DNA from: Strongylocentrotus droebachiensis
Lineage: Eukaryota; Echinodermata; Echinoidea; Camarodonta; Strongylocentrotidae
NCBI GenBank assembly: GCA_035222895.1
Contig: JAVYIG010004955.1
Location: 62,001-126,000, forward strand
Direction of reading: 5' to 3'
DNA: 64,000 bases
In this document: positions 50,101-63,692 of the stretch, one piece after another
Layout: each line of letters starts with the position of its first letter
Numbering within the stretch: the first letter of the stretch is position 1
Program-made: the position numbers and the translations under genes
The notes under the pieces: generated by a model
Told to the model about the DNA's origin: nothing
The model's input: only the letters and a program-made list of their open reading frames with translations
Databases searched by the model: none

Positions 50101-53100
50101 CGAATTTGCCTACTTTTTTGCGAGGACACCGCGGAAAATTAATATCCGGAACGGAACTTACAAAATAATGAAAAATACTTCACTAGTAGATAGAATATGT
50201 GCAGTTAAATGTATTCCTCTGCCAGCAAAACCCAAACAGTTCTGAATATTCCATTTGGGCCTCCTAAAAGGTCACATCGTTTCCCCCCTCTGCGATTATC
50301 TTGACTCAAGACAATGTAAATGTCTTCGGGGTATGTGCACTTCAAGATATCTCAGAAGTATTTTCAATCGTTTTCAGCCTCCAGGTATAGCGATGTATTT
50401 GTGGAGTTTAGTTAAGGTTTTAGTTGGGCGCAGGGGAGTCATTTATTCAACATCATGCCACTACGAGGATGTTAAAACGCCCTGAAGCTAGCGGCAATTT
50501 TTGCTTGCACTCTGTAAGATGGATCTGCTGGCTCCGGAATAGCTTAGCATAGTAAAGTAAATAAGTGATAAGTTCGGCCATCATCTCGGCACCCCTGGAT
50601 ATCAGCGAATCAAGAAATGAATGGAACGATGAAGGTGACATATAGTCTGCGAGACAAGACTCTCGTCTGATATTTTAGCAAATTAGAGCGCAGCGTCTCT
50701 TAACCAAGCTTCCTATAGCTGCGTTGATATAACTAACGGCTACATTACACGACCTACAGGAAGTAATCTACATTCTTTTAGTAATGACCTCGCACAGCTC
50801 GTTAAGGCCGTTGGCGTTGCATACTATGCGTCATTCCGCTTGCGCCAGTACCAGCGCTAATATAGACTATGAAGGTAATTTTCCTATACGATAATATTAT
50901 TCAGCGCAAAGGTTTGCGGTGTTCATTCTTCAATCACTTTTGTACGATGCCATTCTCATGTTGCGTCAAAGACCGCACAAGCCACTGACGCAGCCCCGCG
51001 TCAGAAAAATGACGATATCGTCTACTGAGAGCCAAAAGGACGTTTACGAAGAGTACTTTACATATACGCCAGATTACGCCAGATTAGATTAGCCCATGCA
51101 AGAAGTCATCAAACTTATGTGGTATTTTCAAACGATTTCCACCCTTTTCTCTCATCTCCTCCTCCTGAGCATGTGTTTTCCCTCTCTTGTCACTCACCAT
51201 CTTCACTTTTCAGAGTGAGATGGAGATGAGATATTTCTACTCCATCCATTTTCCCAAATCAAATTTCAAATAACACTCCAATGATTTCCCCGTAGTGAAA
51301 GTTGCATCGATATCTGAAACATGAGTGCTTTTGAAATCACAAAACGGTACCTCCTGTTGAAGCAACAATGCATAACATATTCTCGAGGGGTTATTTGAAT
51401 AATAAAAGATGTGTACATCGGAAAGGATTTCTGCAACAGTTCAATTATATGAATTGTGCCATTTGCAACTCATTTCATTACGGGTATACCTGTACAGATT
51501 TTCAAAATAGTCCACCATCAAATAAACCTTACGGTACCTCTTGAATACTATTTCATTGTGAGATTATGTGTATTTCATAAACAGTAATGATAATGTTTCA
51601 TGAACAATCAGCAACTTTCATTGTCGCTTGAATTGTCTTATTATGCACACAAAACATTATTGGTTCAAATTTTCTCCATCACCCTTTAAATCGTTACCTA
51701 TAAGAAGTACTACTTAATAATTATCTCCAAGTATTCCGAACCGAGCGATTTGCCCCTCCCCACCACTCTCCAAGGAATATGACAAAGATCTCTATTGCTG
51801 AAATGTGACAAAATGAGGGCATCACAAAAGCTCAATGCTCAACTATCATCAGAGACTTTATTCGGAGCGATAAAACTGCCATGACAGATATTCCCTGAGC
51901 TCGAGAGCAGAAATGAAATAAATAAGGTGACGATACAAATCTCACAGATCCAATCATAGGATTTAGGTGACGGGTTAGGTGAGGTTAAAAGGATTTCTTC
52001 GCCTGCAAGTGACGATGATTATAGACTGCCATCCATCATTCTCTCGCGAGGTCGAAACATTGAGAAGAAAAACTATGATAGATTCATGGCAGAAAGGAGA
52101 TGGTGTAATTTCTTTGACCTCACTGTGTGACGATTGTAAAGTGAATCGTGTCAGGAGAAATTATGAGATTTATTCTCAAGATGAGAGGAGATTTGAGCTA
52201 GTTATGCTCATTACTGGTTATTCATTTTAAGTTATTGCAAAGACAAAAAGTTGCCTAGGGACTTTGGGAAAGCATTTTACGAAAGCTGGAGACAAGGACA
52301 GCCTTTTTTCATTTTGCAAAAATGGGTTACGTAATATCAGAAATATCTGATAACGTGTTCATGGCGCTTGAATATAATGATGCCCGTGAAATTTCGAATG
52401 GCGGAGTCGGTAGGGCCGCTGGAAGCGAGTCAATTGGGGTTTACGAGAGCGGCGTCATTTGAAGTCAAGCTTTGTCGTCCTAAGAACCATGAATTCAATT
52501 AATAAATGTAATTTAAAGAGTATCACTCACTGACTTCTCGGTCTCACATGGGAATGGGTTGGCGTAAAAACAAAATAACGTAAAACTCCCTTGGCATGGG
52601 GTAACCCCTATAGGTAAGCCACTGTGTTGGTTGAGCTCATGAATTTGATGATAATGTGCTTGGTGCTTGAAGTCTAAATCTATCGCGAATTTTCCTCAAA
52701 TAACACTAAAGATGTGTTTTCTCGGAAATGCAAGCATTCCAAATAAATTCATAAGAGTTTTACTTGATCATGAAAGGGATACCCAGCTTGGAAAAAGCAA
52801 ATAAACTTATCATTTCAATTATATCAATACTAATTTTAAGCTCTCTTTCTAGAATAATCAATATAACAAGTTTTTTAAATTCATTGGTTTTTCAACAAAC
52901 AATTTATCTCATTGAAGAAAAGAACTTTCACTTACATCCAACTCACTATCGAATCTGTTTCCCTCATATTTATTAATTAAACAATTTCCTGATCATATCT
53001 AATTTTATCTATAGATCAAAACTGTCATGAATGTGAATTAATCATTCTATCAAATATATGCATGTAGTTTAAATCGCAATCAAATCACCAGTTACATTAC

Positions 53101-53909
53101 CGAATAAATTTAAGTGGAATCTTTTCAGATGATATGCATCAATGAGACATATTTCACCGTTAAAAGCCAACGGACTTTCACAGGGCATTCAAATTCCAAG
53201 ACCACTTTCTTTGTCATGACAGAAATCATACCTTTTTATATTAATTTCGCTTCTCCAGGAGGAATCGCCCAAGACCTAATGCTTTTAGAATGTACGCATG
53301 GTGAAACTGCCTCCAGATATAATCACTGGTATAGCTGAAAACATAAAGCAGACGAGAAGAAAAGCCCCTAGAATGTCTCTTTTCATTTCTACCGGTTCCA
53401 TTTATGGCACATAACGTGTTGCTAAGTATCCAACGAGTCAAATTAAAGCCAGAGGCATGCACTGACTCACCGCAAATGCACCTGAAAAAGGGAACACCCC
53501 AACATCTTTCCACTGCCGAATGTTTCTGGTATAACGAAACGATAGGTTTTTTAAAGCACGAATATCGCAAACTGCTCTTTATCACAGGATATCATGCATC
53601 GTATAAGGACCCAGTATAAATGTAGGAATATCCCCTTGATATCAAGAACGAAATGTATCATAAAAAACCAGCCTTGGCTACAGATGAGTGGGATGGAGAA
53701 TGGTATAGAGTAGACCCAGCCCCTTTACGTCCATTCAAATGCAAATGGCGTTGGTGACGAAGAGGATAACACATTATGAAGATGATGGTGATAAATAACA
53801 ATAATGATAATTTTGTCTTCTTTCTTTTTTATCAAGGTTAGCCAAATCAATGTTGCACTGCTCTTCCGGAGGGTCATGCACTCATTATCACTTCAATATT
53901 GTATATACA
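47193..53909. other. Gene-poor stretch
   Basis: No recognisable coding exon. A more complex, non-repetitive block at 47640-47900 contains GAACAAAG and TAATTA words and could be regulatory, but this is guesswork from composition. One dispersed repeat copy lies at 50955-51005. Confidence 0.45.
50955..51005 (+). repeat. Dispersed GCGTCAAAGACCGC-type repeat, copy 2
   Basis: GTTGCGTCAAAGACCGCACA followed by CTGACGCAGCCCCGCGTCAG; related to 28285-28335 (minus) and about 14605-14634 (plus). Element boundaries cannot be fixed from three short matches. Confidence 0.5.
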
Positions 53910-54036
53910 AATACACTTGAGTCGAGAAGAAAAGTAGGCAAAGTCCCTGCCAAGGATGTAAGCACAGAGCGAAGATCGAACCCGAGACCTCTCGTGTAAG
54001 AGTAAAGAGCCTTCACCAATACACTACGGTGCTCCC
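53910..54036 (-). mobile_element. tRNA-derived SINE
   Basis: Read on the minus strand it begins GGGAGCACCGTAGTGTATTGG, with an A-box-like TATTGGTGAAGG and, about 45 nt on, the B box GGGTTCGATCTT, followed by a non-tRNA tail. The arrangement and spacing are those of a tRNA-derived SINE head. It is not a functional tRNA: no proper acceptor stem pairing is seen. Confidence 0.65.
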
Positions 54037-57000
54037 AAAATGACGACAACGATGAGGATGGTGACCTAAAGTACATACACTATTCCTACATTCAGGACAC
54101 ATGCTCAAAATATGTTTCAAACTAGCTTAAATCCACGACACTGATTGGAAGGCTTGATGTAGCCCTAAACGATCAAGGGCCTACCAGGGTCATGATTTGT
54201 ATTAACAATTCATAAAGGAAGTGTGGACGTGCTTTAAAGAAGTCTAGCGAGGTTTGGGGGGCTTGGAGTCCGCACGCCTCGGAAATTGGTCTGATTAAAA
54301 GCGAGGTAGGAATTCCCTCCAGGTTCAAATTAAGAAAGGAAACCGGATCGCGCGATACATTAGTGGTGCCATCTGAAATCATATGTTACGCGTTCGCCCG
54401 TTTAGTATCATTTTGTGTGGACATGTTTTCTGGCAGTTCTCTCCATACATGAGCAGTCAGTTGTTTTTGAATGTGTGCGAAATGAAATCTCTCTATTTGA
54501 ATATATCTTAGATATATCTTTATGCCCAAATGAAGTAAGAGACCAGTCACTTTGTTAATAAGTCATACGCATAACATTTAGCAGATTATTCCTTAATATG
54601 CCTGAAGTTTTAAGACAATTAAATGTCTATTCGAAATGAATAATAATCAGAATCATTATACCAAAGTCAAAATATGAAATAGTCGACCAAAATACCATCT
54701 CAAATTAAGCTGTTAAGATACAGAATATGATTTCCATCCACTCGTTGTCATCAATAGATGATATTACCCTATTACAAAGTAGCCCTCTTTCTAGTTCCTG
54801 TAAAACATGTCAAATAATTCGCAGTAGTCACACCCCTGATTAATGTTTCTATACGAACAGGCACTGTTTATCCGCTACAAGCAAGGCACGTCAGCGGTAG
54901 ATATGAAAACACCACACAGATCATTACGGGTGGTATCAATTACCAGTACATTCGCTACTGGAAATTTGATATCCGAATAATATCAGCACATCGTGACATG
55001 CAGGCCTAATAAGTGATATCGTGAAGAACGGCTGAACATGTTTATTTCAAAAGAAAAGTGTAAATGGGCAACATTGTCTAGCACATAATCGGTATCAATT
55101 TGCTATGGTTATACCAACTTCCGAGTGCCAGTAATATAATAATATAGTAATACGAACTATTTTGATATTTTAAACAATATTTTTGTTAATACCATTTTTA
55201 TAAGAATTATATTTCTACCTAAAATTCATAGGTTAGCATATCACTGCGTGGCCCTCTATCCCCGCCCCCCCCCCCCCACCGGTTGCAATTCACGATATCA
55301 TTGGCTAAATGAATGACGAAGTTCGTATCAGTTGATGCTTAAAGATATAGTTTTTACGATCCTGTTACATTAACAAATTTCAAAGTCATTCATGGTTCAA
55401 GCTGAACCGGTAATGGGGCGACAATGTTAATTACATCCGACCTAGATACAGAAATTAAAATGGCGACCAATGCAACCCTAAAGTAGAGCCACGTTTCATA
55501 ATACGCACCATGTAGCCGAGTAATTAAATATACTACCTCAGTTCATGGTAGTTATGTGAGCATGTTTACAAACCGTTTCCTTCAATTAAGTATCATTCTG
55601 GCGTCATCAAAAGTATTTTTGCTGCATCTTCATCCCCAAAATACCTCTAAATGCTTTACATAGCCCACATCCATAATTTTGAGACAATATATTTAGAGGT
55701 GCACTGTGGTGAAAAGATCAGTATGCTTATTCGTAAACTTCTGACCGGAATTTGCATTCGAAATTGCACCCGTAAGACTCATGATTATCGCCTGGTCATG
55801 TTGTGAATTATTGATATGTTTTTCCTGGTCTCTGAATTGAATTCACAATCAAGTTAAATGGACCACAGCTGTTTGCAATATTAATACAGGCCCATTGATT
55901 CGGTTGGTAGAGATATGACATGAATAAATGAAATGAACTGAGCTAAAAATATGTAAGATTTATTAACCTGCTCGCATTCTTTACAGATGGCTTATTTCAA
56001 GTAAGAGTCAAAAGGCGTTATGTTGACGGGTACGGTAATAACGCAGTTATAACTCTTACCAATGTACTGTAGGAACACAGCATACAGTAGTACGGTATTC
56101 CTGAAAACATGTTTATATATGCATTGCATACAGAGGTGGAGTCTGAGAGGGCTTGGGAGCTTAAAAATGTGAAATTCCGGGAAGAAAATCATTCCAAAAT
56201 GTTTTGGCTCCCTATTTAAGCCTAACGTTATTAATTATAATTATCAAAGACAGTCCTGGAATATTTTCCTGCTATATTAATGATTCCTTATTCTATATAG
56301 AATCGCAACCATTTCAGATGCTCATGGGGTAAAACGGCATCAAACCTCGATAAACAAGTCCCTCGGATAATGATTGAAAATCGTAGGTCGTCGGACAGCT
56401 CAGCTACAAACACATGTATCAAAAATATTACTTGCATCTGGCATAAAATTTCCTCGGCAAAATCCTATACCCTAGATATCAAGATATTAAAGAAACATCA
56501 AGGACTCTAAATATTTTACAATAGAGACGGCAACTTGTAAGCACTCTAAACGAATGTTGCAATACTATCAGAAGGAGGAAGTGAAGAATGATTGTCAGGA
56601 GCACGCAGATGGATCAGGACTTCCTGTCATGTTCGGATAAAACCCTCTCTTTCCGTATCATCTTACATTAATGCAAGGTTGCTTTCATTCCCTGTTAATG
56701 CAACGATGGGAATGGGACGTATCATGTACTAGCGGGAACAAAAGCACTCGGAAACAGATACGTGGGGGATGTCCTTGATTTCATATCCAACCTGGCTCGC
56801 CAAAGGGGACTCCCCTTACTTCACGTGCTTTGGAGGACACTCCGAACACTTGTGCAGTGATGACTAGCCACCACTTACGAGACTTACATTCATATCGCGA
56901 ATGTAGATTACGTGTATTTGCGCGGCCACTTTGGAAGAGTCGCTGAAAGTATTTCGCTGGCAGTATTATGTCATTCTTATGGCGTTGGTTTGAATTTTTT

Positions 57001-59800
57001 ATTTGACAGTTGACGATTCACCGTGCCCTCGGTAACGATTTCAATAATTAGTAGAGATCCGTTTTACGCCACCATAACTGCAGTGACTATGACTGAGTCA
57101 TCATGGATAGGGTATGATCCAGCATTGATATACCGTATCAAGTAATTATACCTAATGGCGAATGCACTAGTTGAATAGATGGAGCCGAAGAATACAGTCA
57201 TGACAATCATATTTAAAATCCTCGAATTCATACATCGTATATTGCAATAACACAAGCAGAATTTAAGAAGAAAATGCAATTATTATACCGCTCATGGCAA
57301 GAGACTTGTGTCATTAGCTTCATAGGGACATCAATGATAACATTACAATCAAATATTAGTTTGGCCATTAACGTTACCCATTGTAATGATTGGATTATTA
57401 TTTGTCATGATGTTATAATGATCTTTGTCTTTATTTACAAAAATTACCTATATTAAAATGATAAAAGTCATGAAGTACGTACAGAAACAGATGTCTAATA
57501 AGAAATATACTACAATATACAAAGGGTGAAAAAAGTATAATATACCTCATCATACTCATGGCCATGAAAACAGGATTAATACAGATTGTCCATAATTGGC
57601 TGGTGGCGCCAACCACCCGTCACGTGACCGCGTGACAGCAGCCAATGACTGAATCAATTAGCCGTACTCTAGATTCGTGTGGAAGACGTGAAACATTCGG
57701 GAGGTTTTCATGAGATCTTGAGCGACTCATAATTACCACCTATCTGTCAATGTCGTGATGAACAACCAGTGGAATCATCAACTGCCTCCCAAGAAATCTC
57801 AACAATGACAAAGCCAGATTTGACGCCATTTTGGTTGGTGCCCCCCACGATAAAGGTATTGGTGTGTTGAATTCATGGTTTATCGATGAGCGCAATTTGG
57901 AGTTAATGATTTCTAATCACTCTTTAAATTCCCTGTTGCAGATGTAGATTATGTTGTTAGGACTGCAAGCTTTGACACTTGCATGTCATTCGGTTTAAAG
58001 TACTTGAGGTGCATGCCAAGTGTTGAATTTTTCCCCTGTTTTTGTTTGTGTGCGTGTTTGTGAACGATGAACTAAAAAGAGGTAGCCCTTATGTCATCTA
58101 AATATACCTTCAATATGTCAAGGTGTAGCCTACAGGCTAATTAGTTTTGTTATATCATACAAGATGTTATTTGCATGAAATGAATCGTTTCATATAAGCC
58201 TAATTGATTTATTCAAACTAAAATGCATCGAGTTTATTAGTTTAAAAAGGAATTACAGAGTATCTTCTGAGCATACAGATATATACATAAATATATTGAC
58301 TTTTCAACAACAACAAATCCCAATCGTGCTTATGACCTATACATAAGTATTTTCTTTTTGTACCGTTGTACTATGACAAAACATTTAAATCTTGTCAAGT
58401 GAATGCACGTCTATATAGGATCCATTTGCAGTTATGTGTTAGATTATCTTCTCAATCCCCTTGCAATGCCTCTACCCCTATTTTATTCTTTCCTCCTCTA
58501 TGCCTTGAATGGATGAGAATAAACACATACAAAAAAAATTCCCGCGGGATGCTTTGTCGGCTATCGGCACTGAAAATTAGTAGACCGATCTTCCTCAATG
58601 AAAAGGAATAAAATACGAGTAAATAACAATGGAGATGATTTAGAAACGACGGCCTCGATCCAACTCCAGACTGTAATTATCCTACCAAACAAGCATAACA
58701 TGAATTCAAACGGTTTCTTGTAATGTTCAGTGACACTTTTTGTTAATGTTACCATTAATTTTCTTTTTTGTAGGGTATCACTGACAGGGATCGTTTGTGG
58801 TGTACCTTAGAGAGTCAGAGGAATGTGACTCCTTTTATCCAATTTATACAATACATTAGCAAATGATTCAAAAGGCTTTCCCTATGCTTCCACGCACATT
58901 GTTCACACACCTCTCATTTCTCTACACTGAGTTCTTTTCATGTGTGCGTGTGCGTGTGTGTGTATGTGCGTGTGTGCTGGATGTGTGTATTTTGGAGATT
59001 TACAAACGTTTATATTAAGATCTGGGCCCTGCACCATAACAAGTTACGATTAACTGTATCTCCCTAAGATTAACTCCTTCAATCAATAATTATAACGTAA
59101 AATAAAAAGTACTTTATGATTAATTTAAAGTCATAAATAGATTACAGCAAGATTACAGCCGAAAAATAGATATTCACGATTGCTTAAAAAGTCTAATTTC
59201 ATGTCGCAAGGCCCAAAGTTTACGTCTGAGTACTTGGTTCAACTTAATCATCCCAAAGACGTGTCTTTGGGCCCGAATCAGGGTCTGTCAGAGGCAGTTT
59301 AGAGGTGAAGAAAAGCCCACCACTTACTACATGATTATTAGACCTATTCAAATCTTCCTCCTCCTTAACCATAAGTCTTAAATAGCAACTTTGTTTTAGA
59401 CTTCGCCATAGCCTAATACATCTTGAAAATTGAATCCATTGTAACTAAGAATGCCGCTCATTGATTTGAAAGTCATTCATATAGCTCTCATTATTATGCA
59501 GAAGATAGCGTAATCCAATCATGCAAGTTTGTCTTATTTTGGGCAATGCTCCCATAGATAAAGCTACAGTACAGAGATCACTTATGGAATTAATAATTCG
59601 AAATAGGAAGTACTCTACTGCAGAAGGCACCCTAGCCCAACGACCTAGGGACATCACCGGGTTCATCGTACTTTTTTGTTTTCAAGCCATAGTCATGCAT
59701 TATGGAACATCGGGAGTACCTTTTCATGCAGTCTTTTCCTGATTTGTCGCAACCGATTTTTCTCCATTCAGAACCAATTGAAAAGTCATTATTGGAGAAT
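54037..59800. other. Gene-poor stretch
   Basis: No convincing exon. A poly-C run lies at about 55263-55277. A compact segment at 57595-57650 has ATTGGC, TCACGTGACC and GCCAATGA words (see findings). A GT-rich run lies near 58942-58976. Confidence 0.45.
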
Positions 59801-59804
59801 ATAT

Positions 59805-60135
59805 ATAGGAAGAGAGATAAGAGGTTAGGGCGAGGTGAGTCGAGGGAGGAGTGATGAGGAGGGGGAAATGGGGGAAATTGAAAGAGAAAAAGAGCGAGAG
59901 GGAAACAGAGTGAGTGAGAGAGATAGAGAAAGACATATAGAGAGAGGGGGAGGGTACATGACATTGAGATGATGCAGAGAGAGACCCACAGAGGGGTGTC
60001 TATAATATAGGAGTAACGGGGGAAAGAGCAAGATGATAAAGGAACGAAAAGAACTGAAAAGGGGCAATTGGGAGAAAAGGTAAGAGGGTGACAAAGAGAG
60101 AGAGAGAGAGAGAGAGAGGAGGGGAGGGGGGGGGG
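59805..60135. repeat. Purine-rich tract with (GA)n
   Basis: The plus strand is dominated by A and G for over 300 bp, with an uninterrupted GA run near 60093-60118 followed by a G run. The long minus-strand frames across it (Ser/Leu/Phe/Pro-rich) reflect this composition and are not genes. Confidence 0.85.
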
Positions 60136-62337
60136 AGAAAAGACTATATGGATATAATTTATGTGGATAGAGAACATGGGGAATATGAGTGATAGATAGA
60201 AATAAACAGACAAATGCTTGCAGATGAGAAAAGAATATTGCAAGCTTTAAAAGGGAAGTTAGAAAAATGAGAGAAACTAGAAATTGTTGCATGCTTTAAT
60301 AAAACAATGAAGGAAAATGGCGAAAGAAAATATAAAAGACAGTTAGGGAAGAGCGAGATAGAAAGAGCGGATGATCCATGTACATACGGGATAGAGCGAA
60401 AGTGATAGACAGAGAGATAAATAGATTGATGCTTTCAGAACATAGAATGAGAATAATGCTGCAGGCTAAATTGTTGAAAGGATAAGTCAATACTCGATAT
60501 CCGATGGTAAAATACAAACGGGCAGAAGAGACGGGGAAGCCATGGTAATACGAAGACTTTAAGGAGATGGAGAAATGAGATAATTTTCTTCTAGAGCTGG
60601 GGACTTGGATGCTGCTAAGGTAACCATGGCAACATATAGAAGTTTTTCATCAAGTAAATGTCAAAAGTGTCCTACTTTAATGTGAACAGCGTATTATGTT
60701 ACATGAAGGCCTATCAGAAGTAAAGTGCTACGGTGAATAATGAAATATACGATTTGTAACAAATCTAAACAAAAGATTCATAACTTAGAAAAGAAATAGG
60801 CCTACTTAACTTTACTTTTTTCTCCTTTATAAGTATCAACAGCTGTTAAAAAACATACGGGTGGGCTTTTGACTGGGCAATGAAGTATATAATTCTACTG
60901 TTTTCAAGCGTAATTTGGTTAATAAATCGACAAATGCACATACCTTTCCAGTTAATATGAATCCGTAACATACGACGGTGTATTGAATCCAGTTACTTCG
61001 GCATGTATAGTAAATCCAAATAGAAAGCGAGAATTCCCTGGTACGCATACACTCCACGAAAAAGTATTAGACGCCTGACTTATTCCAAAAATGTGCACTC
61101 CGCGAACTGGGAGATATCGGCGGGATGCTTTTGGCTCAAAGTGTCGTCGGCGTATCTCCCACGAAAAGTTGACTGGTTGTACAACATGCGTGAGTAATTA
61201 CGAACATGTGATGTCACGGGAGGGTTGTGATTGGCTGCTTACGGTGGAGTGGTGGACGCCTCGTCTATATTTCATGTGTGCCTGTGTGGAGAGATTGATA
61301 AGTGAGAGATAGGTAGAAGTATTAATGAGGAGACAATGAAGGTGGAGGCTAGCAAGCTTAGAAAAGTGAACATACTAACATTCGAAAACCGACCAAACAA
61401 AATGTAAATACTCTGTGAATGAGAACAACGATGTAGGTTTTCATCTGAAACATGCAAAATCTAAAACGATTTAAAAATTGTTTGAATATTCCAACAAAGT
61501 AGAAGCAATCCTTTATTTACTGTTAATGCCAATACGTGATGAAAGCGAAATGTGTCTTAAGCTATCTTATCCTAACTTCTACAAATCAACGCGTGACTAC
61601 CGATGATTATAAATAATGCTTTTGCATCATCTCTTTGAGAACCAATTTGAAACAATTACACAATTGACTTGTAGTGGCAGATATTCACTGCAGGTCTACA
61701 CTACAAATCGATTTTTAATAGTTTTCAATAGACCGAAGGATTTCTAAAACTGTTCGTAAAGAATTCATGTGGAACGCCAGAGAAAAAAAATGATGAGAAA
61801 GGATTGGGAGGAGAAAGAAGAGGGGGAAGGGGGGGGGGGAGGAACCACCAACTTTCATTATCCGGGCAGCGGAAGCGGCGACAGGGTTCCTTAAATCACC
61901 CTCAATCCCCTTTCATATTTGCGCACCTGTTCACGGATTTGTCGCTCTTCATAATATTATGCCGTGAATATTTCTCTAATTGGCGCCGTTTCTAAGCTCC
62001 GTTTATGCGAGCTGGTTTACATTAGTCAATCACTTTCAAGCGCATATCGTTCAACACCATGGCATGCCGTAGGTTAAGCTTGTCAATTATCAAGATGTCA
62101 AAAATAAAATACCGCACTCCCTTCCACTGGTATACTAATATTTCATTGAATTTTCTCACACCTTGGACAGTATTTCAACGACAATGGTGCATGCAACAGC
62201 TATATAGACGATGGTAAACCTAACTTTGTTAAACGATGCTCAGAACTCGCTAAACGGTATTACGCAATAATTCGTATAGGACATTCCATGTAATGAATTA
62301 CAATATCATTTGGAGACATGGTTTATATGTTTAAAAA

Positions 62338-62420
62338 AGTTCCACACATTTTAAACTCTTTGAAAAAATACTGATGATAAGTTCCCCACATTTGTAACTC
62401 TTTGAAAAATACAGATGAGA
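62338..62420. repeat. Two-copy 42-bp tandem repeat
   Basis: AGTTCCACACATTTTAAACT at 62338 and AGTTCCCCACATTTGTAACT at 62380, both followed by CTTTGAAAAA and a (T/A)ACNGATGA-like block. Confidence 0.8.
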
Positions 62421-63155
62421 TAAATGTATTCATAAATACTAATAAAAAAATATGAAAGCAAATGCACACAATTTGACGCGTTTGACACGATACAAGATAC
62501 ATGTATATACGAGAATTTATGCTATATACGCTGTCATATACAAATACTATGAATTCCGATTGTAACTGCAGTATTATGTTGATTAAATTGCAGCACTGCA
62601 GCATATCGAATCGTAACTCTAATCATATATGATCAACCTTTTCCATAAAGAGAACATAGAAATATGTTATACAACCTAATATCACCTGCTTTAGCGTTTT
62701 CTCTTTACATTTCGAGTCGATAAAACAAATATAAAAAACCACTTCATGGATGATGGATGACACACTTGCATGACCAAATCTAGCTCCGCCTCATCATGTT
62801 ACCCATCATGCATCTCTCTCTCATTAAACAAGATCATCTTGAGAGCTTGAGAGAGCTCAAGAGAGCAGCTTGTGAAAATCAATGCTTCTCATCTCTACCT
62901 TACATATCTCATGAATAAAATACTCATCCATACACCGGCGCGCAAAATCACTAAAACACTAGCGGAAAGAAACTTGTAACTGTACCTAGGACACGTGATA
63001 CTAGAGGGATTTGGGCACACTTTTTTTTATTTATATGATTTTGATCGAAGAAATAGGTGAATTAAAGAGTTGGAGGAATGACTCACGCATGCGGCAAGTG
63101 TTTGTAATTGAAGATTCTGTTTCAGAGTGTGACCAGAGGAAGTAGCAGAAATGAA

Positions 63156-63462
63156 AAAGCAAATAGAAGATGGGTAAAATAAAGGAGGAAAAAATAGATA
63201 GTGGAGACAGGATTTTCAGGTGGAGAGGTAAGCCAGACATGATGCATATGCATGGTGTATTTTACTCTCGTCAATGGTCAGAGTATTGGAATGACACAGC
63301 TTAAAGGTGCATCGTGGTCTTCGGCCATCAACGCAAGTACTGGTCGCTTGAACAAAGTTTAGCCAATCTACGAATTTTAACAGAAAACGATTAGTTTGGG
63401 AAGAAGTTTTGATTTGAAGAACTATTTAATTTGAAAGCAAATAGAAGATGGGTAAAATAAAG
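63156..63462. repeat. 29-bp perfect direct repeat, 278 bp apart
   Basis: The block beginning AAAGCAAATAGAAGATGGGT at 63156-63184 recurs without change at 63434-63462. The sequence between shows no further clear repeat. Confidence 0.85.
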
Positions 63463-63609
63463 ACCATATACTTTTAGGCATAAACTGTATGCGGTGTTTA
63501 GGACATATCGGTTTGTGCGCGCGTGAGTGTAATTATTTATTTTACCATGTTTACAAAATTTATCATTCAGATCTGATTACTTGCTTAAGGGACAACCTCC
63601 ACCATCCAA

Positions 63610-63692
63610 AATACATGACTCGGATTCGAAGTCGTGTGAGTTGACAGGAATACAAAAATTGACCACTACACCAACGTACAGCAGTGTTTTCT
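63610..63692 (-). mobile_element. tRNA-derived SINE remnant
   Basis: On the minus strand, GTTGGTGTAGTGGTCAA resembles an A box and GACTTCGAATCCGAG a B box about 35 nt later. Diverged and short; tail not identified. Confidence 0.45.

Noticed and set aside
59632..60292. 155- and 203-codon minus-strand ORFs rich in Ser, Leu, Phe and Pro
   Set aside because: They cross a polypurine tract and a GA repeat; composition explains the missing stops.
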